A stretch of 64,000 nt of DNA from Hermatobates lingyangjiaoensis. Taxonomy: Eukaryota > Arthropoda > Insecta > Hemiptera > Hermatobatidae. Position 1 is the stretch's first letter; every line of letters begins with the position of its first letter. The position numbers and the translations under genes are program-made. The DNA lies in assembly GCA_026182355.1 (NCBI GenBank), contig JAPFBL010000543.1, positions 158,193-222,192 of the forward strand. Reading direction: 5' to 3'. Positions 9,944-24,541 of this stretch are shown here, in pieces. The notes below the pieces were generated by a model. The model saw nothing but the letters and a program-made list of their open reading frames with translations. It searched no databases and was not told the origin of the DNA.

Positions 9944-12900
9944 ATGAAGAAGAAATCACCTTCTTTTTCGGGGTGGAAGAGTTTAATAGTATTTACAATT
10001 TTATTATTAGCCTGGGTTGCAGGATTCTCCTCTCGACTGTTTGCGGTGATAAGATTTGAAAGTATAATTCATGAATTTGACCCATGGTAAGTACTAAATA
10101 CTTGAGTATGACTCTTTTAATATTCATTTGCTCCTATGTGTAAACTTACCCTTGTTTTTAGGTTTAACTATCGTGCTACGGCCTACATGGTACAGCATGG
10201 TTTCTATAACTTCCTTAATTGGTTCGATGAACGAGCGTGGTACCCGTTGGGCAGAATTGTTGGAGGTACTGTGTATCCTGGATTGATGATTACGTCTGGA
10301 ACTATTCATTACATACTCCATTTGTTAAATATTCCAGTCCATATAAGAGATGTTTGCGTATTTCTAGCACCCGTATTTAGGTAAGTAAATATATGTTAAA
10401 TTAAATTGCTATATTAATGGATCTAATGTAAATCACCTTGTTTCAGTGGACTGACGGCGATCGCGACTTATTTGTTAACTAAAGAGTTATGGAGCACGGG
10501 CGCAGGATTGTTTGCTGCTTGTTTCATCGCGATTATACCTGGTTACATTAGTAGATCAGTGGCTGGAAGTTACGATAATGAAGGAATAGCCATATTTGCT
10601 CTGCAGCTAACATACTACTTATGGGTAAGATTTCTTTAATTTATTTCTTTTCACTTGAACCATGGCATATATTTTCAACTGTTTATTATAATAACTTTTG
10701 GAATAGAGGGAGTTTGGAGCCCCACAGTTGACAAATCAACAATGGCCAAAATGTTTATAAAACTAATTTGTTTTAATAATTTCAAAATGTAAACATGGAT
10801 GGAATTGGTTGTAATTGATAATTGCAGGTAAATAATGTATATTTATTAGACTCAAAGACGTGTTTGGTCTTCTCCCAAACTAGGAATATAGCAAGAACTA
10901 ATTAAACTTATATTGATTCAATAAAGTCATATTGAAATAAACATTACTGAAATATAAGTATGAGTTACCATTTAAGAAAAGGAAATGGCTCCAAAATCCC
11001 TACTGGAGAGTAGGGAAACCCTTATAACCTCTATGTAAAGGTCCATCTCTCTAAACGCTGGGGCTCCTAAAGTACAATACTCTAGCCTAACTTTTCTCAA
11101 ATCTGTGTGATCGTTTAATTTACAAAACAACTATTTTGGGTTCATGGTTAAATCATTTTTTAGCAATGATGATAATAATCGCTCAAAGAATCCTTTAATA
11201 TTTAAAAAAGTATTAATGAATATTTTATTTTTCAGGTTAAATCTGTAAAAACAGGTTCTATATTTTGGTCATCATTGACTGCATTGTCTTACTTTTATAT
11301 GGTATACAATAAACACTATTTGGATTTATTTTTTTGGTAGAGTAGTATTTCTAAACATTTAGTTTGTTGCAGGTCTCGGCTTGGGGAGGATATGTTTTTA
11401 TTATTAATTTGATTCCTCTTCATGTTTTTGTTTTGCTGATTAGCGGTCGTTACTCTAACAGAGTTTTCACAAGTTATACGACATTTTATATACTCGGGTT
11501 ACTTTTGAGTATGCAAATTCCATTTGTTGGCTTTCAACCTATTCGTACAAGTGAACACATGGCTGCTTCAGGTAGTAACTATAAATACTATTCGAAATCA
11601 AAATTCCCTGTTTTTTTTTCTAATTATTATTCTTTTTTTTTGTTTGTTTTAGGTGTTTTTGCATTGTTAATTGTCGTTGGGACTCTTCGGTATGTGCAGA
11701 CCATGTTAACTAAATCTGAATTTAAATACCTGTTTATCGCAGCGACTATAATTTCGTCGACAATAGTCTTCCTCGTTGTGGCATTACTGACTTACACTGG
11801 GGTCATTGCACCTTGGAGTGGAAGGTAGGTCATTTGTTGCATTATCTTAACAGTTATACCTCCTGATGTGAAAGCCCCCCAACATACGATTTGCTTGATA
11901 TAAGACGAAAATATCATATGGTTTACATCTTAAAATACGATTAGCTAGTACAAGAAGCCTGGCTACCCGCGTCCACCTGAACATTCAGCCTTAAGTTTCA
12001 GGGTTCTGTGATAGTGATAGGTCTTAGCGTAAGCAATAAATAAAATATATACAATTTAAAAACAAAGTACAAAAATAGTTTAGAGTTGTTGGTACCTCTG
12101 TCCCTCCTCCTCCGTAGTACAAACAGGAAGTTCTGTTATAGAATAGGTAGGTATGAACGCATGTTTAAGTTGTTATTTTGCACCATGAAAGCACATATAT
12201 CATGCATTCAATAAACATTGAGTTTACCTTATATTACATCTATTTGGTTGATATTTAGAGCATGTAAATTATTTTTGTGGGTAAATATGTATCAGTGGAA
12301 CGAATTAATTCTATTTCCGTTAATATCTATGGGAAAAGTCGATTTGATATACAACAGTCGTCATGCAATGAATTAAATTCCTATGTTGAAGTACCACAGT
12401 ATATCAAAATTCGAAATACAATTGACATCCTTTCTTACAAAACTTGTTCTTTTTGCATCAAATGAACTTAGCAAAAGTTTTCTCAATTTTAGTGATCTCT
12501 CTCTAATTCCCTAAAGGTGATTGATTGACTTTGTAAGTACACAGTATATAGCTAGAACAGCATCGTAGTAAAAGGAGTATATGCATGTTTAAGTGTTGAG
12601 GCCTTTCAAGACTTGTTCGTAAGGAATCTGTATAAAAAAAGAAATAAATATAGGATAAATTATTATCCTATATCAGTAGTGGTGGTAAATTATTAAACAG
12701 GCTTGTCAATAAATGTGATAGGAAAGAAAAGGAAGGTTGTGTTTATAGGATTCCTTGTGGAGGTTGTGATTCTTCATATGTTGGAAAAACGGGCAAAAGT
12801 TTACTTACTAGAGTGAAACAACATAAATATTCTATTACGAGGCAAGAAGAGTCAAGTGCTTTGTTTCAACATATTAATTTAAACAATCATTTCATAAAAT

Positions 12901-15900
12901 GGAAAGATTCAAAGGAATTGATATTTCTCTCGTTTGATGTTGAAAGAAACTTAGTAGAAAGTGCCCTAATTAAGTATGATTTTGAAAAACTAATCAATAT
13001 AAGTCAGGGGTTATTTAAATTAGATGAATTCTTAATTCAAGGGATAGTTAAGCAAATTGGACCTGTGGGTGATCTTGGAAATGTACGAGTATCTTTGGAC
13101 ATGAACTCTGACCAGATTGTTCATTCAAATAATATAGCTTAATATTTTGTTAATTTTTTTTTGTTTTAATTATTATTGAATTTTAATTCAATTCTTACTG
13201 TTGGACCTGCATCGTTTAATTTTATTGGGTATTTCTTCTTATCAAGTTATATTGTCATATTGAGTTTCCAGCTGTTTTGTTACCTTCCTTCTCCATTACT
13301 TTTATGTTAGCTTCTCAGTTTTTACTTTGTTTGCTCTCTTATTACATAAATTGAAAGACCTCAGAGCATTTATTTCTATTGTTTTCCTTTTTCTATTGTG
13401 GTTTAAACTTCATTGATTGCATCACATGTTTATTTATTTTGATTTTTCTGCATATAGAATATGACTTATGGGATTAAACTACGACTAACCTACAGTTGGT
13501 ACCTATATGTTAACACTAGGCCACTTATTTAAAGACTATTATTAAATGAAAACAAAGAGAAAATCACTTTACTATTAAAAAATAACACTCCTAGAATCTA
13601 TAGATAACGAAATATTAATTATTTATTTAAATTATATACATTTATATTTTGCTGTTTTATTTTGTTAAAGCCTCCCGTTAACTGAAAGTACATTTGTTAA
13701 GTAAGTGGCCTCCTGTTAACTGATATCACCTACAGCTTCATAAATAATTATAAAACTATTAGGGCTCTGACTTTATTTTAATCTTAATAAATGTATCGAC
13801 TGTGAAATAGAAACAAAATTAAAGTTTATCAAATTTAACTCTCATTGCTAACGTTTCGGTTTTTATTTTTGAATGATTGAATTATTTCTTTTATTTCCTC
13901 TGTTTTGTGGGCCTATAAAAAAGGTTTTAAATAAAAACCGAAACGTTGGCAATGAGAGTTTAATTTAAACCTGAAGAACTGACCTAGTCGTGGTAAACTA
14001 TAATTTTTTTTATTTTAATCGGCAAATATAGAGCTGCCTTACTTGATTTAAAATAGTCAATTATCTTACATGCATACGTTCAAAAGATGAATTCTGACTG
14101 ACATAGTATCTACGAGTTGCCTTGTGTTGAATAAAGAATGAACTATTTTAATTAATAAGGTAGTTTTAATGTATTCTTTCAGTTCATTTAACTAATTTGT
14201 ATGATTCAATACCTAAATTGTAAACTAAGCTATATTCGTGTTTTATTTTTCAACTATATAAGATTTCGGTAACATTCAGTTTTAAAATAATCCTTACCTA
14301 CCAACTTCTTTTTTATGTTTAAAATCATTATAAAGTTATTGTTTTTGTGTAACCTTATTTATCTGTTATCTGAATGTTCAATTGTGAATAGTTGAACAAA
14401 TCCCTTAGCAGCTAATACTTGCGAACTGTTTCGTTGTAATCTAAATTATGTCAAAAAATATAGATATAATTCACAATGAGCTGTCTTAAAAGCCACATTT
14501 TTCATGATTTTTTTATATTTAATTAAAGTTGATAATTGTGTAATTATGTGTGACAGTTTTTCTTTTACATACTAACTAAGTACTACTTGGTATATACCTA
14601 TTAATAAGGATAAATTGATTAATAGTTGCGCCTGACAACATATAGTCTTTTTTCTGGAAATAAAACATCCCCCGAAAATAAGTCCTGTCGTGATTTTCGG
14701 GGCGTTTTGGACTGTAAGCTCTCCCCTGAAAATAGGCCCTAGTTAAGATAATGTGAAAAATATAATTCATTAAAAAATTGCTGTTGAATGTAGTAGTATC
14801 TCTAGCTGTTGTAATATTTCAGAGAATTCATTGGAAAAAAATATTCAAAGAAATTCCTTGTTTACCTCTAAAGTTCGTTTCAAGGAGACTACTTAGTCAA
14901 GAAGTATTAATTTAACCACAGCTATATTGCAAGACATGAGAGATTCAGACCAATGATTCTACAGGAAATAGATTTGGAGGAAAATCAGAACGGAATTCAA
15001 AATTTTGATAATTTATGACGATGTTACAGAAGATGACATGACTTTAATCGAATAAATTTAAATATCTTTTTAAAAATAAATATTAAACAAAAATATGTAA
15101 ATCTACTTAATGTACTTGAAACCTTCCCCCGAGAATAAGCCCTAGCACGGATTTTGACCTAAAAATAAAGTAAGACAGTGTCTTATTTTCGGAAAAAGAT
15201 GGCATTAATGATGTTATATTTTTTTGTAGGTTCTACTCTTTGTGGGATACTGGGTATGCTAAAATTCACATTCCTATTATTGCTTCTGTGTCAGAACATC
15301 AACCAACAACTTGGTTTGCATTTTTCTTCGATCTCCACATCTTAGTTACTACATTTCCTGTGGGGTTGTGGTACTGTATCAAGCACATCAACGACGAAAG
15401 GGTATTCGGTAAGTATATTATTTATTTATCTTATATAATAAATTTGCAGCTTCTGTCTTTTTGTTATCAAAGTCCACTTATGCTTAAAGAGCCTATATTT
15501 TGTGAAACTGCATGAACAAAGCTATTTGTAAATCTGTGTTTCATTTATGTATTTTAGGTACGTTGCCTAATGACGCTATAGTATTTTTGTATAACAATTC
15601 ACAAGATTTGTTTTCATTCTTTAAGGTTTCATTAGCATTGCCTGATTCGTTTTTGAACCCTAAGTACAAGTTTTTTCCCTTCTAACACACTTTTACATGT
15701 TCTGCTTGGATGATTCTTCGAGGATATATGAACTATATTTCCACATGATTGAGGGTTTAATTGCTTTTATATTGGTAGTTGATAGAGATTGGGTTTGTTT
15801 TCAGTGGTGCTGTACGCAGTTAGTGCCGTTTACTTCGCCGGCGTCATGGTCAGACTAATGCTCACACTTACTCCAGTTGTTTGTATTCTTTGCGGTATTG

Positions 15901-18900
15901 CTTTTTCGAGTTTAATGGAAATCTTTTTAAAAGAAGAAGAGCTGAATTCACAAAATGGTTCAAATGACTCGGATACTGATGTTGAAGATTCTAGACCACT
16001 CTATGATAAGGTATTCATTTTTCTTTTTAAACATGTTTTATTCGTTTTGAATGAGATTTATTTATTTTCACTGGATTCGTTTTAAAGGCTGGCAAGCTGA
16101 GGAAGATGCGCCATGAACAAGTACGTGAAGAAGGTCTTGGTTCAAACGTAAGGACCTTTGTCATCATTGGTACCTTTGCCATGCTGCTTATGCTAGCTGT
16201 TCACTGTACTTGGGTCACCAGCAATGCTTACTCAAGTCCCAGTATAGTTCTTGCTTCTTACTCTCAAGATGGGTATGTTTTTTAAGCTTCGTATTTACAT
16301 GTACTTATAAAAGTATATAGTTCAAAACAACAAAAATGATGATGAAATAAGAAGAATGTTCAAAAAATGAGAATATATATAAAAGAAAATGTGTGTGCGT
16401 GTATACTGTATCGGTGGCGACGTGTTCGCCTCTGGACTGATAGATCCAGGGTTCAATACCCACTCTGTCCCTCAATTTATTAACGCGGGAGGAGAATACA
16501 TCTGAGCACGTCATTCCCCGGAGAGGGCTTTAAGTCGTCTGTTCTGAGCCTGTTCGATATCAGATACTCGTTAAAGATCCCTACTCTAAATTCACTTGAG
16601 TTAGATAACATTTATGATTCCCCAATGTAGGTTATTCATTGCGTTGTATCACAAAGAGCCATTGTTCCCTTGAATCTGTGTTCCCTTGAAGGACTGGCAC
16701 TGCAAAATAACCTAACATACGGTCATCCATTTCGTCGTTTATTGTGGTTTAGTCATACCTGTCTACACAATGCTGACTAATATCGCTAAAGTTCTGGCTT
16801 TATAACTTTTAATATACAATGGATTCCGCTTAATTGGGACACCGCTTAATTGGGACAGTAAATTTAAAATTTTAGTACAGTAGAGTCCTGATTAACCGAG
16901 TATGTTTTAACTGAGTTCCGGTTTAACCGAGCCGGTGCAGCGGCAAAACAAACACCACCCTCTTCTAAATCCCGGGAAAGCCAGAAAGGCGGTTTCTTTC
17001 TGAACCCGATACCCGTGTTTTAAAAATCCGCAGCTGCCTCATGTTCACATTTGCTATCTTTTCCATCCGAACCAGTGCAGCGGCAAAACAACCCCCCCCC
17101 CCCATCCAATGCTTAATGGCATTGTTTCTAAAACCAATCAAATGAATTTCCAAAAAAAAAGTGAAATTCGTTTAATTGGGACAGCCGCTTAATTGGGACA
17201 AATGCCTCGGTCCCGATGTGTCCCAATTAACCGGAATCGACTGTATATAGGTATATAGGTAGGGTGCGAAAGATACATAATAAAATATATTTAGAAAAGG
17301 CGCTAAAATATGCGTAATAATAAACAGTAATTTTATTTGATATGATTAATGTAATCTATATATATTTAGTAAGTATAACTTTCAATTAATTAATGCTATT
17401 CTTAGTAAATGAAGTTCAATTGCACTTTAAACGACCAACTAGTGAATATCAACATGTTTACATGCTTAGAGAGAAAATGGTCTCTGAAATGACTCATTAA
17501 CAATACCGTTTAATTGTTCTTTTAAATGTAAGGAATGAAATCATAATTCATTTAATTAATTATCCAAATTGAGTTTGGTTTTTAAAATAGAAAAACAAGT
17601 TTTTTATAACTTTTTTTTTGAAAATTTACTTCCTTATTTTTAATGGCAAATAAATTTACCAAATACTAATTGGGTTTTCGAAGAAAAAGTCCTAAATAAG
17701 AATTGATTCTTATTTTGGACCTAATTCTCAAAAACCAATTTAGTATTTTAGTCGTTCAGGGATGGAGAAACTAACAAATTTCGAGTTTAATAAATTTAAC
17801 AGAAAATACATTTATTTTAAAATAAAAATTTAATTATTTTAGTTGAAATAAAATCAATTTAGAAATTGCATTATTAATAAATTACTAGTTAACTTTTTTT
17901 AGAAATTATATTATTATATAATATAATTTCTCATTCTGAAGTAAAATGGATAAACAAACAAAAGTCTCTACACAAATGACTTTTGTTTATTTATCATCCA
18001 TTTTACTTCAGAATGAGTAAATACCACACAATTACGGATTGCGCAACTAATATAATTTCTTTGTTTAGAATTCTATTATTCATAACAGATTTGTAACGAA
18101 ATTACTAGGTTCTATTGAAATGATAAATAAAACCTTTACTTTATGTTTAATAACGTTATTTATAATATTATTAAGTTGAATCTTTCGAAATAACTGCTAA
18201 ATTTAATAAAATTCTTTAAATCTTGACGTGTTTTTTCTTTTAAAATGCTGACTGTGCCTTTAAACATGTTATCTGTTGTGGTTTTTTGCTGCTAGCGAAT
18301 GGCTTTAGTGGTCGTTGACTGTTATCTTTCTATGACAAAAGTGCAGATCGTTTCAATCTTGATATGACGCAATGCATTTCTGATTAGCTATTCATACTTA
18401 TTTCAGCGTTTCCGGCCTATTATTGGCTATAGGGCTCATTTTTTTGTATCTATACGATTACATACCTTCATTTTTGATACGAAATAAAATAAATACAGTG
18501 TTACCTCACTTATGACTTTAATTCCTTTCGGGATCGACTTATTATATAGATTCTAACGTATTGCAATCAGTTATTATGTGGTATTTACTCATTGGCGGGT
18601 AAAAAGCTAATGATAGTCGAGACCAATTTTCCCATAAGAATACATTATAATTCCATTGATCTGTTCCACAGCCGAAAAAACCTACGATAAACCCTTAATG
18701 AATATTGCAATTACTGGCTGTAAATCTCAATTATGCGTACATATAAATAGAAATCATTTAAATAAAGCAGATTTAAAACAGATAAATACTAAATAAAGCA
18801 TAGGACATTGCCTTACCTTAGGTATTGAGGGATTATATATTAATTCCTGACTAACGTATAGTGTTTTTTCCTCTTTATCACATAATTCTACGGTATTTTG

Positions 18901-21900
18901 AAATTTAGTCATTATTTATGTTGTTATAAGCAGTAAGGATACTAGAGTAGCCCGTGGATCACATACTTACCTATGGATTGGTAAATCCGGGGTTCAATAT
19001 ACTTACTCTGGCCCTCGATTTATTCTTGTGGGAAATGAAACGAAAAAAATCTCTGATCACGTCTTACCTTAGAGAGGACGTTAAGCCGTCGGTTCCGAGC
19101 CTGTGCAATGTCAGATACTCGTTAAAATCCCTCCTCTAAGTATACTTGAGGCAGGTAAAATTTAGGACTCCCAGTGTAGAATGTTCATTGGTTTGGAGAA
19201 TCACAAAGGACCAGCGTTCATCCTACGCTAGTCCTCTCGCGTACTGTCACTGCAACATAACCTAATCTAATGAATATAACTGGTAGGTGAATAGTAGAAT
19301 ATAAGGGATTAAAGGTTGTAACTGGAAGTTGAAAATGTTTTCTCTGCTGCCCAGTAAAGCATTCAGAAATCCGTGACTACTTTCTTAGCATTTTTCGGAA
19401 AATTTTACACATGAAAACAGTTTTAACATTAATTTTTATACACATTCCCTTTTTTTTCTCTAGGGAATGTACATACTTAGAGAATCTATGTGTACGTTCT
19501 TTTATTACACACTTTTTTTGTTATCTGCTATCTAGTAATGTGGTGTGAGCACCAAACATTTTTTTAAGTTCATTATTTGCTGAAATAGTATTAAATTTTG
19601 CAGAAGCTTCTTCATTTACCTACCTTTTTCTGATCATAATTCAATATTAGATATCCTAGTTCTCAGGGTTTGAAATCTAGGGAGTCTCTACCCGTTTATA
19701 TATTATAATTTCAGAAGTGTCACAATAAATACACTTTAGTCTATAATCAAAGATATAAAATATAAAGTCTCTAAGCACTTGTGAGTGCTTAAATCCCGTT
19801 TTAAGGGAACTCTTTGAAAGACTTTAGAAACAAAATTGGAATGTAAGAAACATACAATTTTCCACTTTTTATCTGACACTAGCAGACGTGCTCGTTTTTA
19901 ACGGGTATTTTACAAAAAACAGAGATGATACGTGGTATTATGTCCAAAATAATATTAAAAATTATAGAATACTAGAAAATATCATATTAGTACAGTCCAT
20001 AACTGCCATTAGATCTGGATTTTCTTTTACGATTTCAGTTTTAGATACTGAGCTTAAATTTTATTTTATTCTAGTTACCCTTCTTATTTAGTACACGGGT
20101 AGGTAGGACTTAACGTTCTCTCTGAGGGACGACGTGGTCAGAGATTTTTTTCTTTCAACGTTGAATTTCCAATTCATTAAAACTTATCTTTTAAGTTAGA
20201 CACACAAATTTTGCTGTCAAAGTTTCAACTCGCAGTGACTTATGGTGGTTGAGTTTACTGTGACAAAATTTTGGGACAAACAAGCAAACAGACAGAAGTT
20301 TTTCTAAGAGTTCGATTCGAACTCTTTTCATAAGAGACAGATTCGATTTCTCTAATGAACAAAACGTAAAGATAACTTGAAGTGAGCCAGTTCTAGCCAA
20401 TGTACAGACAAAATTTGTCTTTTATTCATATAGATAGTTGATTATTGTAATATTTATAAATATGTTATCATTTAATGAATGGACTTATATACAGGGTGTC
20501 TCAAAAAAATGTACTCACTCTTAGAATGATGACAAAACATTTATTTATGAACATAGAGTGAAATGAAATAGCATCGAATACATGGGACAAATGTAATTGA
20601 AGAATCATGTTCGCAAATGTTCAAACTGATGACTATTATTGTCCAGACAACGCTGATAACGCGCACCAAGGGATTCGCAAACGTCGCGAAACATGTGAGT
20701 CCAAGAGTCATTCTAAGAGTGAGTACATTTTTTTGAGACACCCTGTATATTGATTTACAGTTTTTTTTTGTAAGCATAAAATAATCTTGAATAATTGTAA
20801 ATAAATGCATTCTTGATTTGATAGTGTTTTGATTAATATGATGTTTTAGCTCGAGGCAGATTTTGGATGATTTCCGCGAAGCCTATTATTGGCTGTGGCA
20901 GAATACTCCTGAAGACGCTAGAATTATGTCGTGGTGGGATTATGGGTATCAAATCGCAGGCATGGCTAACAGGACAACACTAGTGGATAACAACACTTGG
21001 AACAACAGCCACATTGCACTTGTAACTATCTTTTATTATCTACTACCTGTGTTGACCTTTATATGCACAAAGCCATATTTCAGGCCATATCGTTTTTAAA
21101 TCAAGTCAGGTTGTCTTTTTACGATTTGGCCTTTAGCCGTCCCATGTTCACATGGCGACACCCAGGGCGACGTACCATATACATAACCTCACTAAACTTT
21201 CTAGAAGGGCTAGGCTATCTCAATTTCATTTACTGTTCATTTTTCGTGGTATTAATCAGCATATTATAATACTCTCAAAATATTTGATGACCTGTATGAT
21301 CCTGTATCACTTTCAAATTATCATATCTTAATAGTAATCTTTTCTTAACAGTGTAATACGCATTTTCATTGGGTATTGTTTTTCTCAAAAATTATTTATC
21401 CCACTATTATATTGCTACACCTTCCTAGTGTTAGTCAGCATACTATAGTACCATGAAAATGGCCAATGGTGACAGAAACGTTGGTTAATTGAAAAAAAGT
21501 TGTTAATTAGCAAATAAGTTGTTATTAATAGCAAGCACTGTAAATAAAACATTTGTAGCAATGTTATTTGGTATATTTGAAAATATAAATTTCAAGATAA
21601 GAAAGGTAGAAAAGTTATCTACAAGAGGACAAGGATCCAGAGTTGAATGAAATATATCAAAAGATAACAAGAAAAGAACACATAGAAACACCATACAACT
21701 CACTTCAAAGTTTCGACTTTGTCGTCATCAAGAGAAGAAGAAGATGAATTCTGTTCGATTGGAAAAAAAAAATTTATTGAATAAGTTGTTGTTTGGCTGC
21801 CGAGCACAACTCATCTTCTCCTGATGACGATTAGTTCGACATTTTGAAATGAGTTGTTTGTTGCTTCTACTTAATGATTACTTCTTGTAATCATTTGATG

Positions 21901-24449
21901 TGTTATCCTAACGAATTTTTTGAATTTAATAAAAATATATATTCTCTTACTTTCTTGTGTAATAAACTGCTTTCAGTACTCTGTATTTACCTCTGAAAAT
22001 CAATAATTGTGATTCTTTTGGTACAGTACTTTTTTTTTGGTCACTTTTTTCGATTAACCAAAGAAATGATCATTGAAACATAATTGATATTTAACAATGC
22101 TAAGTAATTTAATTAATATTAAAACATGTTAATTGCTGTTCAATCAGTTTAATTTTTATTACTACTAATTTAACAGGTTGGAAAAGCTATGTCTTCAACA
22201 GAGCCAGAAGCATATAAAATAATGAAATCGCTGGACGTTGATTACGTCCTTGTTATATTTGGAGGAATGATTGGCTACTCAGGCGATGACATTAACAAAT
22301 TTCTATGGATGGTTCGGATAGCAGAAGGGGAACATCCTAAAGATATAAGAGTAAGATAGTTAATGATTTTCTTTACTTCTGTTCTAGTAAATGAAAGATC
22401 CTTCATTGCCATCAAAGTCTTCTATTAGATCATGAAAAGAAAACTATAATAAATTTATTATTTTTTCAATATAGAACTTGGATTTCTGTCCTTAATTAAG
22501 CAACTTCAGCATAGCAGTACAGCACACTAATTTTTTTTTTTTAATAAAATTTGAAAAAGGTTTGTTAAATTTAAAATTTTTAGTTTCTTTGTACGTCTTT
22601 TTTTCTTATACCTTATTTGCATGATTTAGACAAGAATAAATTTAAAATTTGCTACTAAAACGTATTTGAAATAATTCCACCAATCAATTAACTTTAAAAA
22701 TTCCAAAAAGTTTTCAAAATATTTATTTTCATTGAATTATAATCAAGGATCTAATTTTAGACTGCTGTTATTATTAGTCCCACACTTTCATCTTATTACA
22801 GTACTCGTGTATATATATATACCGTTGCCCTCTAGAAAACCTATGTTTTGGATAATTTAAAGTAAATTTATTTTTAATTTACAAATATTATAGTTGAAAA
22901 ATCCATTCAAAACAGTTTACACACATACAAATAAAAACAATTAGGACTTAAAAAATCATTTTGGTATAAAATTTCAGATTTTTTGTTAAGCTTTTATTTT
23001 AATTTTTTTTCTATTTTCTATTACTCTCTCAAAATGCCACCCGGGGCGCCCCCCCCCCTCCTTACTACGCCACTTAGGAGGTTACTGTAAGATTCCGAAT
23101 TTGTAATTTGTTCAGAGCTTAAACTACAATGTTTTCCCTTCACCTTCAATTGATACCTGCAGACTTGGATTATTATTGATTGATGCTTTATTTTATTTCA
23201 ATCATATTAAATTTGTTAATTTTTTTTTTCAGGAAAGTGACTACTTTACTGACCGTGGAGAATTCAGGGTAGATTCTGAAGGTTCACCAACATTACTGAA
23301 TTGCTTAATGTATAAGCTAAGTTACTACCGCTTTGGAGAATTAGAGGTACAAACTATTAAACATTTATTTATTTCTAGTGACTTGAAAAGTAAAGTTTGT
23401 TGTATAAAATAAAATTTTACAATATGTAATTTAAAAAAAAATCTTACAGATTTCGTTCAACAATTATGGTGTGTGACTATAGTTGTTATGATAGTCCCTA
23501 TCTAACTCTACTCAGTCCTATTGAAAACCGTTTGAGCAGAGGGGTTTAAACATTTAAAAAGTTTATCTTTGAAACTTTAAGGATAATTACTTTAATCAAA
23601 TGGTCTTTATTTGAATTTAAAAAGATATTTTAACGTTTGTTACGTTAAAATTAAAAGAAAATGTTTCAGGATAAACTATAGGTAAACAAACAGTATATAG
23701 ATAACATACTTACAGTTTCTAATTTTAGGTTTTGTCCAAGATAAGGATAGGGATGCCAAACGCACTTGCGAAGCAATAGTCGGAGACCCCAACCGACGTT
23801 TGGCAAGTGTGCTTGACGTCCCTATCTCTTCTCTCCTGATGACGGTTAAACCAAAAATTAGAACACTGTAAGTGTGTTAACATAATTAACATATAGTTAA
23901 TTATATGTTAACCATTTATCGGTAAACGTTGCTTGAAAACGTTTATTGACATTTTTGAATAGTTTTCTTGATTTTTGCTCTCTTGAGAGCTGGATTAGTT
24001 AGTTTCTGGTTGGGACAGATTATTACAGACTGTAAGTGTGTTTTTCCTTTCATTTTTGTTTCTTGATAAATTTTAAACATTGTTGTCTGTTTCGGATCGT
24101 TTTTCCAACATTCATATATATATAAATGATAAAACCACATAAAATATATATATATAAAGATTTCACATAAACACGTGAAATAACAATCAATGATTAAACA
24201 ATAAGAAATGGGAAAACAAGACTAAGATCTTACACCCTTTTAAAATACTACTAACCCCTCACCAAATATTTTCTGCATTTAGTGTTTCAGTTGGGTTTTT
24301 GACTCTGACGAAGACCGCTTGTTACGGTTGAAAGATCTTTGTCTTGTTTTCCCATTTCTTATTGTGGTTTGATCATTGATATATATGAGTTGACTGTCGT
24401 CCCTCCTTAGAAAGACCGCCATAACGGTTTCCTTCTATGTGTCACAGTT

Positions 24450-24480
<31 letters not shown>

Positions 24481-24490
24481 AACAGTCACA

Positions 24491-24541
<51 letters not shown>

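Noticed and set aside
12277..12465. 62-codon open frame in STT3B intron 6
   Set aside because: No homology, composition like the surrounding intron, and no supporting splice sites.
20541..20810. Minus-strand open frame of 89 codons
   Set aside because: It covers the 254 bp MITE including its terminal repeat; at most a decayed transposon remnant.
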